A DNA stretch of 64,000 nucleotides. Origin: Enteractinococcus coprophilus. Its GTDB lineage: Bacteria; Actinomycetota; Actinomycetes; Actinomycetales; Micrococcaceae. The stretch covers positions 655,828 to 719,827 of the forward strand of contig NZ_VFOU01000002.1 of assembly GCF_006716305.1 (NCBI RefSeq). The letters are read 5' to 3'. The position numbers and the translations under genes are program-made. The notes under the pieces were generated by a model. The model searched no databases. It had not been told where the DNA came from and worked only from the letters and a program-made list of their open reading frames with translations. Shown here piece after piece: positions 36,758 to 46,143 of this stretch (the first letter of the stretch is position 1; each line of letters begins with the position of its first letter).

Positions 36758-38011
36758 ATGTCTCGACTAACAAAACCCGGTACGTCCCGAACGACGAAAT
36801 CCGGTCGAATCACCGGCTTGGACACTGCCCGTGGGATCGCCATCTTAGGGATGATCGCCACGCACATTTTTCCCCTCATTCATGTCGATGTCTCAGGGAT
36901 GAATGCTTCGCCAACCTGGGCCGGCTGGGCTTTTACCGGAGTGTCCTCGGCACTGTTCGTTGTGCTCGCCGGTGTTGGACTAAGTATTTTGACGGCGAAC
37001 ACTACTCACGTGACCGCCACGCGAAAGCAGTTGACAGTTCGGGCTCTCGTGTTGATGTTCATTGGTCTCCTGCTGGGGATGGTGGAATCGTATATCGCGA
37101 TTATTCTGGTCCACTACGGGGTGATGTTTCTTTTGGCGATGTGGTTCATTACCCTGTCGCGCAAAGCACTGACTATCACTGCGGTCACCTGGCTGGTTGT
37201 GTCCCCCATCGTGCATGGGGTATTTACTCGATTCATGCAGCTGCAGGCTGGCGGGACCGTGGCGTATATCGAAGAATGGCGGTTATGGCATTCGCCCACA
37301 CTTGTCGATGTGTTTACTCAACCGTTTCTCACGCTGTGGGATGTTCTGTTCACCGGGTTCTATCCGGTGATTTCGTTTTTCGGTTACGTGTTAGTGGGGA
37401 TGGCGATCGGTCGTGCTGACCTGGCCAAAAGATCTACTGCCCTGTTTCTGCTGATCTCCGGTGTGGTCACCTATGTCGTGTGTCGTGGCGTGTCCCGCTG
37501 GTTGCTGACCGATGATGCTTTTGTTTCTCGAATCGCACATGCAACGGACGTGGCTTCGGATGAGGTGAGTATCTATGCGGCCACCGGATCCGGTATGGAG
37601 ACCGGGTTGCTCATGGGGGCTCCTGAATGGTTCGGCCTGGCGGTCCCCCATTCGGGAGCCCCGCTGGATATTTATTCGACGGCGGGGGCGGCAGCGGCGG
37701 CCATCGGGTTCTTCGTGTTGCTCTCACGCAGTCGGATCGCCGCGAAACTGCTTTTCCCGATCACAGCAACCGGAACGATCGCGCTGACCGCCTACACCCT
37801 ACACATCGTGTTGCGAGGACTGTGGCCATCGATCTGGGAAGAACCACTGGCGATCGGAGACCCGGCATGGGCTGATGTCTGGATCATGCTGCTGGTCCAC
37901 TGGGGTGTAGTCATCGCACTGGGAGTCATCATCAAATTGCTCGGCAAACGCGGTCCCTTAGAAGGAATGTTGCGGCAACTGTCGAATTCAGTTGGCCGCT
38001 CGTCGTCTTAG
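36758..38011 (+). CDS. HGSNAT/DUF1624-like membrane acyltransferase-type protein
   Basis: 417-residue integral membrane protein with about ten predicted helices. The start RITGLDTARGIAILGMIATHI is characteristic of the heparan-alpha-glucosaminide N-acetyltransferase-like (DUF1624) and related DUF418 families, with the histidine in the first helix. It is a plus-strand gene inserted between dapA and the TPR gene, divergent from dapA. Its stop overlaps the stop of the TPR gene by 4 nt. Possible role: acylation of a cell-envelope glycan; unproven. Confidence 0.75.
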   Translation: MSRLTKPGTSRTTKSGRITGLDTARGIAILGMIATHIFPLIHVDVSGMNASPTWAGWAFTGVSSALFVVLAGVGLSILTANTTHVTATRKQLTVRALVLMFIGLLLGMVESYIAIILVHYGVMFLLAMWFITLSRKALTITAVTWLVVSPIVHGVFTRFMQLQAGGTVAYIEEWRLWHSPTLVDVFTQPFLTLWDVLFTGFYPVISFFGYVLVGMAIGRADLAKRSTALFLLISGVVTYVVCRGVSRWLLTDDAFVSRIAHATDVASDEVSIYAATGSGMETGLLMGAPEWFGLAVPHSGAPLDIYSTAGAAAAAIGFFVLLSRSRIAAKLLFPITATGTIALTAYTLHIVLRGLWPSIWEEPLAIGDPAWADVWIMLLVHWGVVIALGVIIKLLGKRGPLEGMLRQLSNSVGRSSS

Positions 38012-38445
38012 TGCTGCTGGTACATAGTGATCGCATCTCGCAAGGCGGCACGGGCCCGTTTACGGTCTCCTGCGGCATCATAGGCCAGACCGAGTCGGTA
38101 CCAGCTGCGCCAGTTCTGGGGGTCGGATTCAGTTTCTGCCCGATACACTTCAAATTCCTTATCGGCGGCGTCCCGATCAATACGACCGCGGGTTCGCGGT
38201 AGATTATCCTCAGGCAACAGCCCTTCGGTGTGCAGGATACGCGCGAGTTTCTCGGTGTTCATACCGAAGCGCAGTTCACGTACCAGCGACCACACGCCGA
38301 AGAGCACGATGCCGACGACACAGATGCCGATGATCTTGGCGATCCAGCTGTCGGCGAGGATGAAGGCCAGCGCGGACCACAAGGCAAGGACAACGAATAA
38401 CAAGGTCAGAGCTGTCAGCAGACCTACGGCGATTTTATTTTTCAT
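38008..38445 (-). CDS. TPR-containing membrane protein
   Basis: 145-residue protein with two N-terminal transmembrane helices (about 5-28 and 33-55) followed by a cytoplasmic or surface tail carrying one tetratricopeptide repeat near the end (NWRSWYRLGLAYDAAGDRKRARAALRDAI). The ATG overlaps the dapB stop (ATGA), so it is cotranslated with dapB. Function unknown. Confidence 0.82.
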   Translation of the reverse strand: MKNKIAVGLLTALTLLFVVLALWSALAFILADSWIAKIIGICVVGIVLFGVWSLVRELRFGMNTEKLARILHTEGLLPEDNLPRTRGRIDRDAADKEFEVYRAETESDPQNWRSWYRLGLAYDAAGDRKRARAALRDAITMYQQH

Positions 38446-39227
38446 GAGGGTTCATCCAGATCGAGGTAGGCGTCGAGTCCATAGGCCAGGCCCGGACGTG
38501 CGGCTACGGTTCGTAGGCCAAGCAGGACACCGGGCATGTACGATGCCCGGTCGAAGGCGTCATGCCGTAGTACGAGTTGTTGGCCAGGAGTCCCCAAAAG
38601 CACCTCTTGGTGAGCTTCCAGCCCTGCCAGTCGGACCGCGTGGACGTTAATCCCATCAATCTTCGCGCCGCGCGCGTGGCCAGGGTCGTGTTGTGTGGCA
38701 TCCGGTGACGGGCCCACTCCGGCGCGCTCGCGTGCGGTAGCAATCATCTCGGCGGTGCGCACCGCGGTCCCCGAGGGCGCGTCGACCTTCTGAGGGTGAT
38801 GCATTTCGATGATTTCTACTGAATCGAAATACGGTGCCGCTTGTGCTGCGAAGCGGGTGGCCAGCACTGAGCCGATCGAGAAGTTGGGCGCAATCAACAC
38901 CCCAACCTCGGGATGATCGGCAAGCTGTGTCTGAAGTACCGCGCGCTTGTCTTCAGTCCAGCCAGAAGTGCCGATCACGGTGTGCAGGCCTGCCCGCACG
39001 GCGAATGCTACGACGTTGGGTGAGACGTCAGGAATGGTGAGGTCTAGGACATGGGTGGCTTTGGCGTCGGTGATCGCAGTGAGTTCGTTTTTGGACGACA
39101 GGGTCGCCACAAGCTCCATGTCGTTGGCAGCACTGACGGCGTCGATAGCGTGGGTTCCCATTTTGCCGGTGGCTCCGACGATAGCGACGCGGATAGGGTC
39201 CTGTGGTGTAGCGGTTTGTGGTGACAT
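38442..39227 (-). CDS. dapB: 4-hydroxy-tetrahydrodipicolinate reductase
   Basis: NAD(P)H-dependent reductase, second step of the DAP pathway; 261 residues. Dinucleotide fold VAIVGATGKMGTHAI, VIGTSGWTED, and catalytic/substrate motif EMHHPQKVDAPSGTA. The ATG at 39227 starts just before the conserved fold; a frame 54 nt longer crosses the pnp terminator and is rejected. A strong hairpin separates it from pnp. Confidence 0.95.
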   Translation of the reverse strand: MSPQTATPQDPIRVAIVGATGKMGTHAIDAVSAANDMELVATLSSKNELTAITDAKATHVLDLTIPDVSPNVVAFAVRAGLHTVIGTSGWTEDKRAVLQTQLADHPEVGVLIAPNFSIGSVLATRFAAQAAPYFDSVEIIEMHHPQKVDAPSGTAVRTAEMIATARERAGVGPSPDATQHDPGHARGAKIDGINVHAVRLAGLEAHQEVLLGTPGQQLVLRHDAFDRASYMPGVLLGLRTVAARPGLAYGLDAYLDLDEPS

Positions 39228-39265
39228 GCGTTCTACTTTAGTTGGCTGGGTGTTGTGAAATGAAA

Positions 39266-39298
39266 ATACCGGGTCGAACATGACGTCCGACCCGGTAT
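39266..39298 (-). terminator. Terminator after pnp
   Basis: ATACCGGGTCG pairs perfectly with CGACCCGGTAT around an 11-nt loop. On the minus strand it is followed by TTTTCATTTC, and pnp ends 23 nt before it. A run of T on the plus side also exists, but no plus-strand gene ends here. Confidence 0.85.
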
Positions 39299-39320
39299 GT
39301 GTTTTTCTAGTTAGCGCAGG

Positions 39321-41540
39321 TTAGTTCTCTTCGCCGTCTTCGATGACGGGGACGAGCGAAAGTTTGCCGCGGTCATCAACCTTGGCGATTTCAATCTGAA
39401 TCTTCGAACCCACGGAGACGACATCGTCGACTTCATCAACGCGCTTACCGTCGTTGAGTTTACGCAGCTCGGAGATATGCAACAGACCGTCTTTACCAGG
39501 GGTCAGGGAGATGAACGCACCAAAGCTGGTGGTTTTGACCACGGTACCGAGGTAGCGTTCACCGACTTCCGGGACCTGAGGGTTGGCGATCGCGTTGATC
39601 GTGTCGCGGGCTTCTTCAGCCGCGCGGCCTTCAGACGAACCGATCAGGACGGTACCGTCGTCTTCAATGCTGATCTCTGCACCAGTGTCTTCTTGGATCT
39701 GGTTGATCATCTTGCCTTTTGGCCCGATGACTTCACCGATTTTATCGACCGGGATCTTAACCGACAGGATACGTGGTGCCGTTGGGTTCATTTCATCGGC
39801 TTCATCAATAACCGATTCCATGACCGACAGGATGTGCAGGCGAGCTTCACGGGCCTGGGTCAAAGCTGCAGACAAGACGTCGGCTGGGAGCCCGTCGAGT
39901 TTGGTATCCAGCTGGATTGCAGTGATGAAGTCTTTGGTACCGGCAACCTTGAAGTCCATGTCACCCATGGCATCTTCAGCACCCAGAATATCGGTCAGCG
40001 CTGCGTAACGCGTTTCGTTATCTACGGTGTCTGAGACCAGACCCATGGCGATACCGGCAACCGAGGCACGCAGTGGCACACCGGCGTTGTACAGCGACAA
40101 CGTTGAGGAGCAGACCGAGCCCATTGAAGTGGACCCGTTGGATCCAAGTGCTTCGGAGACCTGACGAATGGCATATGGGAAGTCTTCACGCGATGGCAGA
40201 ACAGGCACCAGGGCGCGCTCCGCCAGGGCACCGTGACCGATTTCGCGGCGCTTTGGTGAACCGACACGACCTGTTTCCCCGACCGAATATGGTGGGAAGT
40301 TGTAGTGGTGCATGTAGCGCTTGGATGTCTCTGGGTGCAGCGAGTCCAAGTTCTGTTCCATTTTGAGCATGTTAAGCGTGGTGACACCCATGATCTGAGT
40401 TTCACCGCGTTCGAAGATGGCCGAACCGTGGACGCGTGGGAGGACCTCGACCTCAGCGGTGAGCTGACGAATATCCGTTAGTCCACGCCCGTCGATGCGT
40501 ACCTGATCGGTCAGAATGCGCTGACGCACAATGTGCTTAGTGACAGCACCGTAGGCTTTGACGATCTCATCGGCGCGTTCTTCAAATGGTTTGCCTTCAC
40601 CGGCAAGCGCTTCGATGACTTCCTTGTGGTATTCATCGGAAGCAGCTTCGCGTTCCTGTTTGTCACCGATGGAGTAAATCTCGGTGAGACGTTCGGAAGC
40701 ATGATCAACAATGGCGTCGAAAGCGTCTTGTTCGTAATCGACAAACAATGGGATTTCGAGTGGCTCTTTATCAACGCGGGCAGCAAGATCGGCCTGGGTT
40801 TCGCAGAGAACACGGATGAATGGTTTCGCTGCTTCGAGACCGTCGGCCACGACGTCTTCAGTTGGCGCGACGATGCCCTTGTCATGGATCAAGTCCCAGA
40901 CGTTATCGGTAGCTTCAGCTTCCACCATCATCACGGCAATGTCGTCATCGGCAATCCGGCCGGCAACCACCATGTTGAATACGGCGTTTTCCAGCTGGGA
41001 ATACTTCGGGAAGGCGACCCACTGCGTGTTGCCTTCTTCATCGGCAATCAGCGCGATACGGACGGCACCGATGGGACCAGCAAAATCCATGCCGGTCAGC
41101 GTGGTCGACATGGACGCGGCGTTGATTGCCACGGAGTCGTAGAGTTCATCCGGTGCAATCGAGGTCACGGTGACCACGACTTGGACTTCGTTGCGGATAC
41201 CATCGGCAAAGGATGGGCGCAGAGGGCGGTCAATCAGACGGCAAGCCAAAACAGCCTCGGTCGACGGACGGCCTTCACGGCGGAAGAACGAACCCGGAAT
41301 TTTGCCGGCTGCGTATTGACGTTCTTCTACGTCCACGGTCAGCGGGAAGAAATCAAAGCCTTCACGTGGGTTCTTGCCAACAGTAGTGGCTGACAGCATC
41401 GAAGTTTCTTCGTCAAGCATGACGAATGCGGAGCCGGAGGCTTGTTTTGCCAGCCGACCGGTTTCGAAGCGCACGGTACGGGTACCGTACTTGCCGTTAT
41501 CGATGACGGCTTCTGCAAATTGAATTTCTGGACCTTCCAT
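39321..41540 (-). CDS. pnp: Polyribonucleotide nucleotidyltransferase (PNPase)
   Basis: Phosphorolytic 3'-5' exoribonuclease, trimeric, part of RNA decay; 739 residues. Two RNase PH cores (about 10-230 and 330-560: [23 protein letters not shown], then [14 protein letters not shown] and [14 protein letters not shown]), a KH domain ([15 protein letters not shown]) and an S1 domain ([15 protein letters not shown]). The ATG at 41540 has AAAGGAG 4 nt upstream; the frame 18 nt longer is rejected. It is downstream of rpsO with a terminator-like hairpin and its own structured leader between. Confidence 0.97.
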   Translation of the reverse strand: MEGPEIQFAEAVIDNGKYGTRTVRFETGRLAKQASGSAFVMLDEETSMLSATTVGKNPREGFDFFPLTVDVEERQYAAGKIPGSFFRREGRPSTEAVLACRLIDRPLRPSFADGIRNEVQVVVTVTSIAPDELYDSVAINAASMSTTLTGMDFAGPIGAVRIALIADEEGNTQWVAFPKYSQLENAVFNMVVAGRIADDDIAVMMVEAEATDNVWDLIHDKGIVAPTEDVVADGLEAAKPFIRVLCETQADLAARVDKEPLEIPLFVDYEQDAFDAIVDHASERLTEIYSIGDKQEREAASDEYHKEVIEALAGEGKPFEERADEIVKAYGAVTKHIVRQRILTDQVRIDGRGLTDIRQLTAEVEVLPRVHGSAIFERGETQIMGVTTLNMLKMEQNLDSLHPETSKRYMHHYNFPPYSVGETGRVGSPKRREIGHGALAERALVPVLPSREDFPYAIRQVSEALGSNGSTSMGSVCSSTLSLYNAGVPLRASVAGIAMGLVSDTVDNETRYAALTDILGAEDAMGDMDFKVAGTKDFITAIQLDTKLDGLPADVLSAALTQAREARLHILSVMESVIDEADEMNPTAPRILSVKIPVDKIGEVIGPKGKMINQIQEDTGAEISIEDDGTVLIGSSEGRAAEEARDTINAIANPQVPEVGERYLGTVVKTTSFGAFISLTPGKDGLLHISELRKLNDGKRVDEVDDVVSVGSKIQIEIAKVDDRGKLSLVPVIEDGEEN

Positions 41541-41705
41541 AGGTCTCCTTTCATACAATTTGCATCAAATCCACGCTGTCGGTCTTCGATCGAAACCTCC
41601 GCAACGTGTGCTCCGGAGGTCACTGTCGAGGACCGTGAACGTAGTGGATCTAATGCATTGAGTTATTCGGTGCCCGGTTGGCACCGACTCTAGTCTAGTT
41701 AAACT
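41541..41705 (-). promoter_or_regulatory. Structured 5' leader of pnp
   Basis: Two perfect short hairpins: CGGTGCC/GGCACCG (41668-41686, 5-nt loop) and CCTCCG/CGGAGG (41596-41619). They precede the strong ribosome site AAAGGAG. pnp mRNAs of other bacteria are autoregulated through cleavage of a leader stem by a double-strand RNase; that this leader acts likewise is inference. Confidence 0.45.
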
Positions 41706-41709
41706 TCAA

Positions 41710-41742
41710 GGCGGCGTCCGGTAATTTTCCCGGAGCGCCGCC
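41710..41742 (-). terminator. Hairpin downstream of rpsO
   Basis: GGCGGCG.CCGG and CCGG.GCGCCGCC pair with an 8-nt loop and one mismatch, 18 nt after the rpsO stop. Only moderate T content follows on the minus strand, so termination may be partial with read-through into pnp. Confidence 0.65.
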
Positions 41743-41759
41743 CCAAAACGCGTCTCACC

Positions 41760-42029
41760 TTATTTGCGCAGACCCAAACGTTCAATCAATGAACGGTAGC
41801 GTTCAATGTTTTCGGATTCGAGATACTGCAGCATACGACGACGGCGACCAACCAGGGCCATCAGGCCACGGCGGGTATGGTGGTCGTGTGGGTGGCTTTT
41901 GAGGTGCTCAGTCAGGTTCGAAATACGCTTGGACAGCACAGCAACCTGTACTTCTGGCGAACCGGTATCGCCTTCGTGGGTTGCGTATTCGGTAATAACC
42001 TGCTGTTTTACTTCACGGGAAATTGACAT
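41760..42029 (-). CDS. rpsO: 30S ribosomal protein S15
   Basis: Primary 16S rRNA binding protein; 89 residues, the usual length. Contains the signature [17 protein letters not shown] and [26 protein letters not shown] is 5 nt before the ATG. It lies directly upstream of pnp, the widely conserved order. Confidence 0.98.
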   Translation of the reverse strand: MSISREVKQQVITEYATHEGDTGSPEVQVAVLSKRISNLTEHLKSHPHDHHTRRGLMALVGRRRRMLQYLESENIERYRSLIERLGLRK

Positions 42030-42080
42030 GGGAACTCCTTGAGAGTTGTACCGCGATCAGAGATAACCGATGAATTGGTG

Positions 42081-42111
42081 GGTGCCGCCACCGCGGACCG
42101 CAGCGGGCACC
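42081..42111 (-). promoter_or_regulatory. Inverted repeat in the rpsO leader
   Basis: GGTGCCGC (42081-42088) pairs with GCGGGCACC (42103-42111) with one bulged G; flanking TTGGTG and CACCAA can extend the alternatives. rpsO leaders in other bacteria bind S15 for autoregulation; whether this one does is not shown. No convincing promoter hexamers seen beside it. Confidence 0.35.
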
Positions 42112-42137
42112 AACGACTCATGTTACCACTTTGTGTC

Positions 42138-42926
42138 TCAAGCACCCAACCGAACAGGTGGGATGCGCCATGCAGCCGTCACATATGGGATATCTATCGT
42201 CGCATCAGGTGCATAGCCGAGGTGCTCTACCAGATACCACTGCAGATTATTGTGCATCCGCTGACGCTGTTTATCGCTCGTACGCAGATAGAAGGCGCGG
42301 GTCATCATCAGTTCGTGGACTTGTTCAACAGTCAAGTGCTGCTTCCAGTGCCACCACTTCCCGACCGGGGTCTGGAATGCGTCGGTCACTTTGGGTGGAA
42401 GATCGACGGCGTGCACGTCGCCGGAGTGCATGATTTTGCACAGCCGCAGTACCCAATCGTTGGTGGTGTCGATCTGGTGGTGCACGACCCCGAAGACACC
42501 ATCCGGTGCCAATAATTCGGTGACTTTCTGACAGCCGATCTCGGTATCCACCCAGTGCCAGGCTTGTGCGCTGACCACCAATTGGGCTTGACCAAGATAG
42601 TGTGCTGTGTCGAAGTCTTCGACCCGAGACACCACGGTCGTGACCTGTGGATGGTCGTTTTTCAGGACCTGCAACATATTGGCCGCCGGGTCGATAGCAA
42701 GGACATCCCAGCTGGCGTTGAGGAGTTGGGTGGCAAATAATCCGGTTCCTGCACCGAGATCTACCGCAAAACCCGCAGGCGTCTGAGTCAAAAAGTCGAG
42801 GATCTCTGCCTGATATCCAGGACGCATGCGATGATACAGCTCGGCTGAATCCGCATCGAACGCTAACCGGTAGCGGTGGCGAGTGTCATCATTGAGGACG
42901 ACGGCCCCTGTGGGTCGCGTGAGCAT
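42138..42926 (-). CDS. Class I SAM-dependent methyltransferase
   Basis: 262 residues. SAM motif FAVDLGAGTGLFATQLL (about 53-69) followed by VLAIDPAANML, then QAQLVVSAQAWHWVD. This AWHW pattern occurs in methyltransferases of the UbiE/TAM-like (methyltransferase 11) group acting on small molecules. Its ATG directly follows the ribF stop (TAAATG). Substrate unknown. Confidence 0.85.
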   Translation of the reverse strand: MLTRPTGAVVLNDDTRHRYRLAFDADSAELYHRMRPGYQAEILDFLTQTPAGFAVDLGAGTGLFATQLLNASWDVLAIDPAANMLQVLKNDHPQVTTVVSRVEDFDTAHYLGQAQLVVSAQAWHWVDTEIGCQKVTELLAPDGVFGVVHHQIDTTNDWVLRLCKIMHSGDVHAVDLPPKVTDAFQTPVGKWWHWKQHLTVEQVHELMMTRAFYLRTSDKQRQRMHNNLQWYLVEHLGYAPDATIDIPYVTAAWRIPPVRLGA

Positions 42927-43916
42927 TTAGCGCGCGCTCCGCGGTTCGGGCGCGTCGATCTCAGGAGCATTGCCCCGCAGTATCTCCCGGGCCCTGTTGA
43001 CGTCAGCTTGCATCTGGTCGATGAGGGGCTCAATGCCGGCAAAAGCGAGCATCCCGCGCAGTCGGGCCACGAATTCTACGGTGCAGTGTTGACCATAGAG
43101 GTTGAAGTCTTGGAGCTCTTCGTCTTCTGGACGATCAAAAATGTGGGCTTCGACGGTGCGTACCACGTCATTAAATGTCGGGTTGCTGCCCACTGAAATT
43201 GCAGCAGGTAGGCGCTGGCCGGTCCCATTGGTGAACCAGCCGGCATAGACGCCGTCGGCGGGGATCATGCCCTGGGAGTCATTAGCGAAGTTCGCCGTCG
43301 GATACCCCAGTTCACGGCCTCGGGCGTGACCATGCACAATTTCACCTTCAACGCTGTGGTAGCGCCCCAAAATGCGGCTGGCCTCTGCCACCCTGCCTTT
43401 CGTGAGCGTTTCGCGAACCCAGGTGGATGACCAACGTTCGGTTTCGCCGATGTCATCTACTTCAATCACCTCGAACCCATAGACTGTGCCCAAGTTGCGC
43501 AACGTATTGATATCACCGCTATTTCCGGCGCCGAAACGGGTGTCTGCGCCGACCACGACGATGCGAGCATTGAGTGCATCGACCAGGATGTTCTTGATGA
43601 ATTCCTCGGCGGTTTGGGCGGCGAATTTCAACGTGTAGTGGATGACTAAGGTCGCATCCAGGTCGCAGGTTTCCAGCAGCCGGATTTTTTGGGGCAGCGA
43701 CACGATGGGAACCAGTGGCTCTTCGGGAAGGTGCACGAGGCGGGGGTGCGGATCGAAGGTCACAGCCACCGATGTCAGGTCGTGCTGTTGTGCTGTGTCA
43801 ACAACGAGTCTGAGGACTGCTTGGTGTCCACGATGGACGCCGTCAAAATTTCCGAGTGTCACCACCGAGGCTGCCGGTGGTTGGCCGATTGCGGCGGTAC
43901 CTGCCCAGTATTGCAC
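42927..43916 (-). CDS. ribF: Bifunctional riboflavin kinase / FAD synthetase
   Basis: Makes FMN and FAD from riboflavin; 329 residues. N-terminal nucleotidyltransferase with TLGNFDGVHRGHQAVL (HxGH-type) and VVVGADTRFGAGNSGD; C-terminal flavokinase with VVHGHARGRELGYPTANF-type motif (here IVHGHARGRELGYPTANF) and YAGWF. The start is GTG at 43916 with AAAGGAAG 7 nt upstream. Confidence 0.96.
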   Translation of the reverse strand: MQYWAGTAAIGQPPAASVVTLGNFDGVHRGHQAVLRLVVDTAQQHDLTSVAVTFDPHPRLVHLPEEPLVPIVSLPQKIRLLETCDLDATLVIHYTLKFAAQTAEEFIKNILVDALNARIVVVGADTRFGAGNSGDINTLRNLGTVYGFEVIEVDDIGETERWSSTWVRETLTKGRVAEASRILGRYHSVEGEIVHGHARGRELGYPTANFANDSQGMIPADGVYAGWFTNGTGQRLPAAISVGSNPTFNDVVRTVEAHIFDRPEDEELQDFNLYGQHCTVEFVARLRGMLAFAGIEPLIDQMQADVNRAREILRGNAPEIDAPEPRSAR

Positions 43917-43962
43917 GTGGTGTCTTCCTTTGTGTCGCGTTAGGTTGCTCTAGGACGTGATA

Positions 43963-44400
43963 TTAGCCCAAGGGTGCGGGACGGTGTTTGTACAGCCAGT
44001 ACAGTCCGATCACCGGCAGGATCAACGGGATAAAACCGTAACCGATTCCAAAAGTCGACCAGACGGTAGATTCTGAGAATAGATCCGGGACCAGCAGCGA
44101 CCAGGCACCGATGACCAGTACACCGATGAGTTCGAACCAGACGGCGACGACGGCTGTTTTCCAGGCGCGACGCCCCGGAATGGCCAGGGCGAAGGTCGCG
44201 ATAATGTAGACGACTGCTGACACGGCCGAGAGGCTAAACGCCACGGGGGCGTCGTCAAATTTTGTCAGGATCTGGAACCCGGAGCGCCATGCGGCAGCCA
44301 AAGCCAAAATGGCGTAGAGCATCACGATGATGCGGCCGACGCCCTTGGTTCGTCCGGTGGTTTTTTCTGACGGCGTGGTTGGGCTGATGGTGTCAGCCAT
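43963..44400 (-). CDS. Four-helix integral membrane protein
   Basis: 145 residues; hydrophilic N-terminus of about 22 residues, then four membrane segments (about 23-43, 54-76, 84-105, 118-138). No catalytic motif recognised. It overlaps the preceding membrane-protein gene by 8 nt. Together with that gene it sits between truB and ribF in the translation operon. Function unknown. Confidence 0.78.
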   Translation of the reverse strand: MADTISPTTPSEKTTGRTKGVGRIIVMLYAILALAAAWRSGFQILTKFDDAPVAFSLSAVSAVVYIIATFALAIPGRRAWKTAVVAVWFELIGVLVIGAWSLLVPDLFSESTVWSTFGIGYGFIPLILPVIGLYWLYKHRPAPLG

Positions 44401-44746
44401 GCCAGATCACCTGCAATCTGTGAATCATAACCAAGATGGTGGGGCCGATGGCGGCCATGACCAGGTTGGACCAACGAGTTTTATCGGTTATTCCCCAAAA
44501 GAATGCAATTGGGGGCAAGATCAGGGCGGTGATGATGTAGCCCCAAAACTCCCAAGCGGGACCGTTGAGCGGTACCGGGGAGATGAAGGCATAGATCGCG
44601 TAGACGAACAGATAAAGTTCTACGGCCGCTAATGACAGGATGGAGGAGTCAGCCGGGTGGTTGCGGAAGATGGTCGCAATAATGCAGATGATCGCAGACA
44701 ACAGACCGATGGTCGCTCCGGTATAAAACCAGCCGTCGAGGATCAT
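44393..44746 (-). CDS. Four-helix integral membrane protein
   Basis: 117 residues with four predicted membrane segments starting almost at residue 6 (FYTGATIGLLSAIICIIATIF). The ATG overlaps the truB stop by 4 nt. No family recognised; the helix layout resembles that of its downstream neighbour, and the pair may work together. Function unknown. Confidence 0.75.
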   Translation of the reverse strand: MILDGWFYTGATIGLLSAIICIIATIFRNHPADSSILSLAAVELYLFVYAIYAFISPVPLNGPAWEFWGYIITALILPPIAFFWGITDKTRWSNLVMAAIGPTILVMIHRLQVIWHG

Positions 44747-45663
44747 GAAGGTGCTCCGGTGAGGTGGTCTAGGGTGGCGAAAACGATTTCGGGTTTCGCT
44801 TCGATTTTACCCGCCCGTTCGGCGTCTTTGATCAACGCGATCACGTGACCGTTCTTTAGTGTCGCGGCGAGCAGTTCGTCGCTTTTGGAGGCTGCGATGC
44901 GGCGACCGTGGATAAGGTCTTTTGCTTCGTCGTAGCTCACCAGGCGGACGTCAAAGAGCCTGATCATGGCCGTGGAGAGCTCGGTGTAGACCAGGTTGTC
45001 GGCTAATTCGTCCATGGTCACGGCATCTTCGATACGGTATGGTCCGACCGCGGTGCGACGTAGCGCGGTGAGGTATCCACCGGTGTTGAGCGCTTCGCCA
45101 AGATCGCGTGCTAACGCCCGGATATAGGTCCCGGCGGTGCATTCAACTTCGACATCCACATCGATGGTTTTACCGTCATCGGCGCGTCGAATGTCTTCGA
45201 TATCGAAACGGTGGACGGTGACTTCGCGTGCCGGGATATCGACGGTTTCGCCCTCTCGGACGCGTTGATAGGCACGCTTGCCATCAATCTTAATGGCTGA
45301 GACAGACGACGGTACCTGTTGAATCGTTCCGGTGAGATCAATGATGGCCGCCTCGATGGCCTCACGAGTCACCGCGTTGGCGAATCGAGTTTGAGTAATC
45401 TCGCCATCGGCATCGTCGGTTGTGGTGTTATGTCCCAACCGAATTGTGGCCCGGTAAATTTTGGTCGTATCGACGATATACGTCAGCAACCGGGTGGCTT
45501 TGTTGAACCCGATGACCAACATTCCGGTGGCCATCGGGTCCAAGGTGCCTGCGTGACCTACTTTTCGGGTACCAGCAATCTTGCGGGTGCGGGACACCAC
45601 ATCGTGGGAGGTCCAGCCCGCAGGTTTGTCTACCAGTATGAGCCCCGAGGCAGGTTGCGCCAT
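44743..45663 (-). CDS. truB: tRNA pseudouridine(55) synthase
   Basis: Forms pseudouridine 55 in the T loop of tRNAs; 306 residues. Starts LILVDKPAGWTSHDVV, catalytic block VGHAGTLDPMATGML (Asp), then YRATIRLGHNTTTDDADG and the AGTYIRALARDLG motif. AAGGAA precedes the ATG, 3 nt after the rbfA stop. Confidence 0.96.
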   Translation of the reverse strand: MAQPASGLILVDKPAGWTSHDVVSRTRKIAGTRKVGHAGTLDPMATGMLVIGFNKATRLLTYIVDTTKIYRATIRLGHNTTTDDADGEITQTRFANAVTREAIEAAIIDLTGTIQQVPSSVSAIKIDGKRAYQRVREGETVDIPAREVTVHRFDIEDIRRADDGKTIDVDVEVECTAGTYIRALARDLGEALNTGGYLTALRRTAVGPYRIEDAVTMDELADNLVYTELSTAMIRLFDVRLVSYDEAKDLIHGRRIAASKSDELLAATLKNGHVIALIKDAERAGKIEAKPEIVFATLDHLTGAPS

Positions 45664-45666
45664 GTG

Positions 45667-46080
45667 TTATTCCTTATACGGATCTTCGTCGCCTGCGTAT
45701 TTGGCGTTTTCACGTTGCGCGGCCAGTTCAGCATCGCGCGCTTTGGCTGCACGTAGTGCTTCTTCCAGTTGTGCGGCTTGTTCCGGGACGGTGTCGCGGA
45801 TCAGCTCGAGGGTCGGAACCAAACGGATGTTCAGCCCGCGGCCCATTTCGCGACGCAGCAGCCCACGATTCTCTTCCATCGCCTGGTGTGCATCCGCTAC
45901 CGTCTCGTCGTCTCCGAACACGGTGTAGTACACGGTGGCTTGCTGGAGGTCATTGGTGACGCGGACTTCGGTGATGGTCACGTTATCGACCCGGTCATCC
46001 TTGACAGTTTTTTGCAAGGCTTCGGCCAGAATAACTTTGATTCGTTGTGCCAGGCGTGCAGCACGGTTGTGATCTGCCAT
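45667..46080 (-). CDS. rbfA: Ribosome-binding factor A
   Basis: 30S maturation factor with a KH-like fold; 137 residues. Typical stretch ARLAQRIKVILAEAL and VTITEVRVTNDLQQATVYYTV; charged C-terminal tail. The ATG at 46080 has GAGGAG about 8 nt upstream; a start 15 nt earlier is rejected. A very stable hairpin lies just upstream (46104-46136). Confidence 0.95.
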   Translation of the reverse strand: MADHNRAARLAQRIKVILAEALQKTVKDDRVDNVTITEVRVTNDLQQATVYYTVFGDDETVADAHQAMEENRGLLRREMGRGLNIRLVPTLELIRDTVPEQAAQLEEALRAAKARDAELAAQRENAKYAGDEDPYKE

Positions 46081-46103
46081 TGAAGGACTCCTCAAATGGG
46101 TTG

Positions 46104-46136
46104 CACCGTGGCGCCCCGGTGCGGGGCGCCACGGTG
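46104..46136 (-). terminator. Perfect 14-bp GC-rich hairpin between infB and rbfA
   Basis: CACCGTGGCGCCCC pairs perfectly with GGGGCGCCACGGTG around a 5-nt loop. It begins 7 nt after the infB stop and ends 23 nt before the rbfA start. There is no T run after it on the minus strand. It may be a partial terminator, an RNase processing site or a 3'-end stabiliser for infB mRNA. Confidence 0.6.
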
Positions 46137-46143
46137 GTGCAAG

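Noticed and set aside
40533..41393. 286-codon open frame on the plus strand inside pnp
   Set aside because: Antisense to a highly conserved PNPase core; no start signals and no recognisable protein features.
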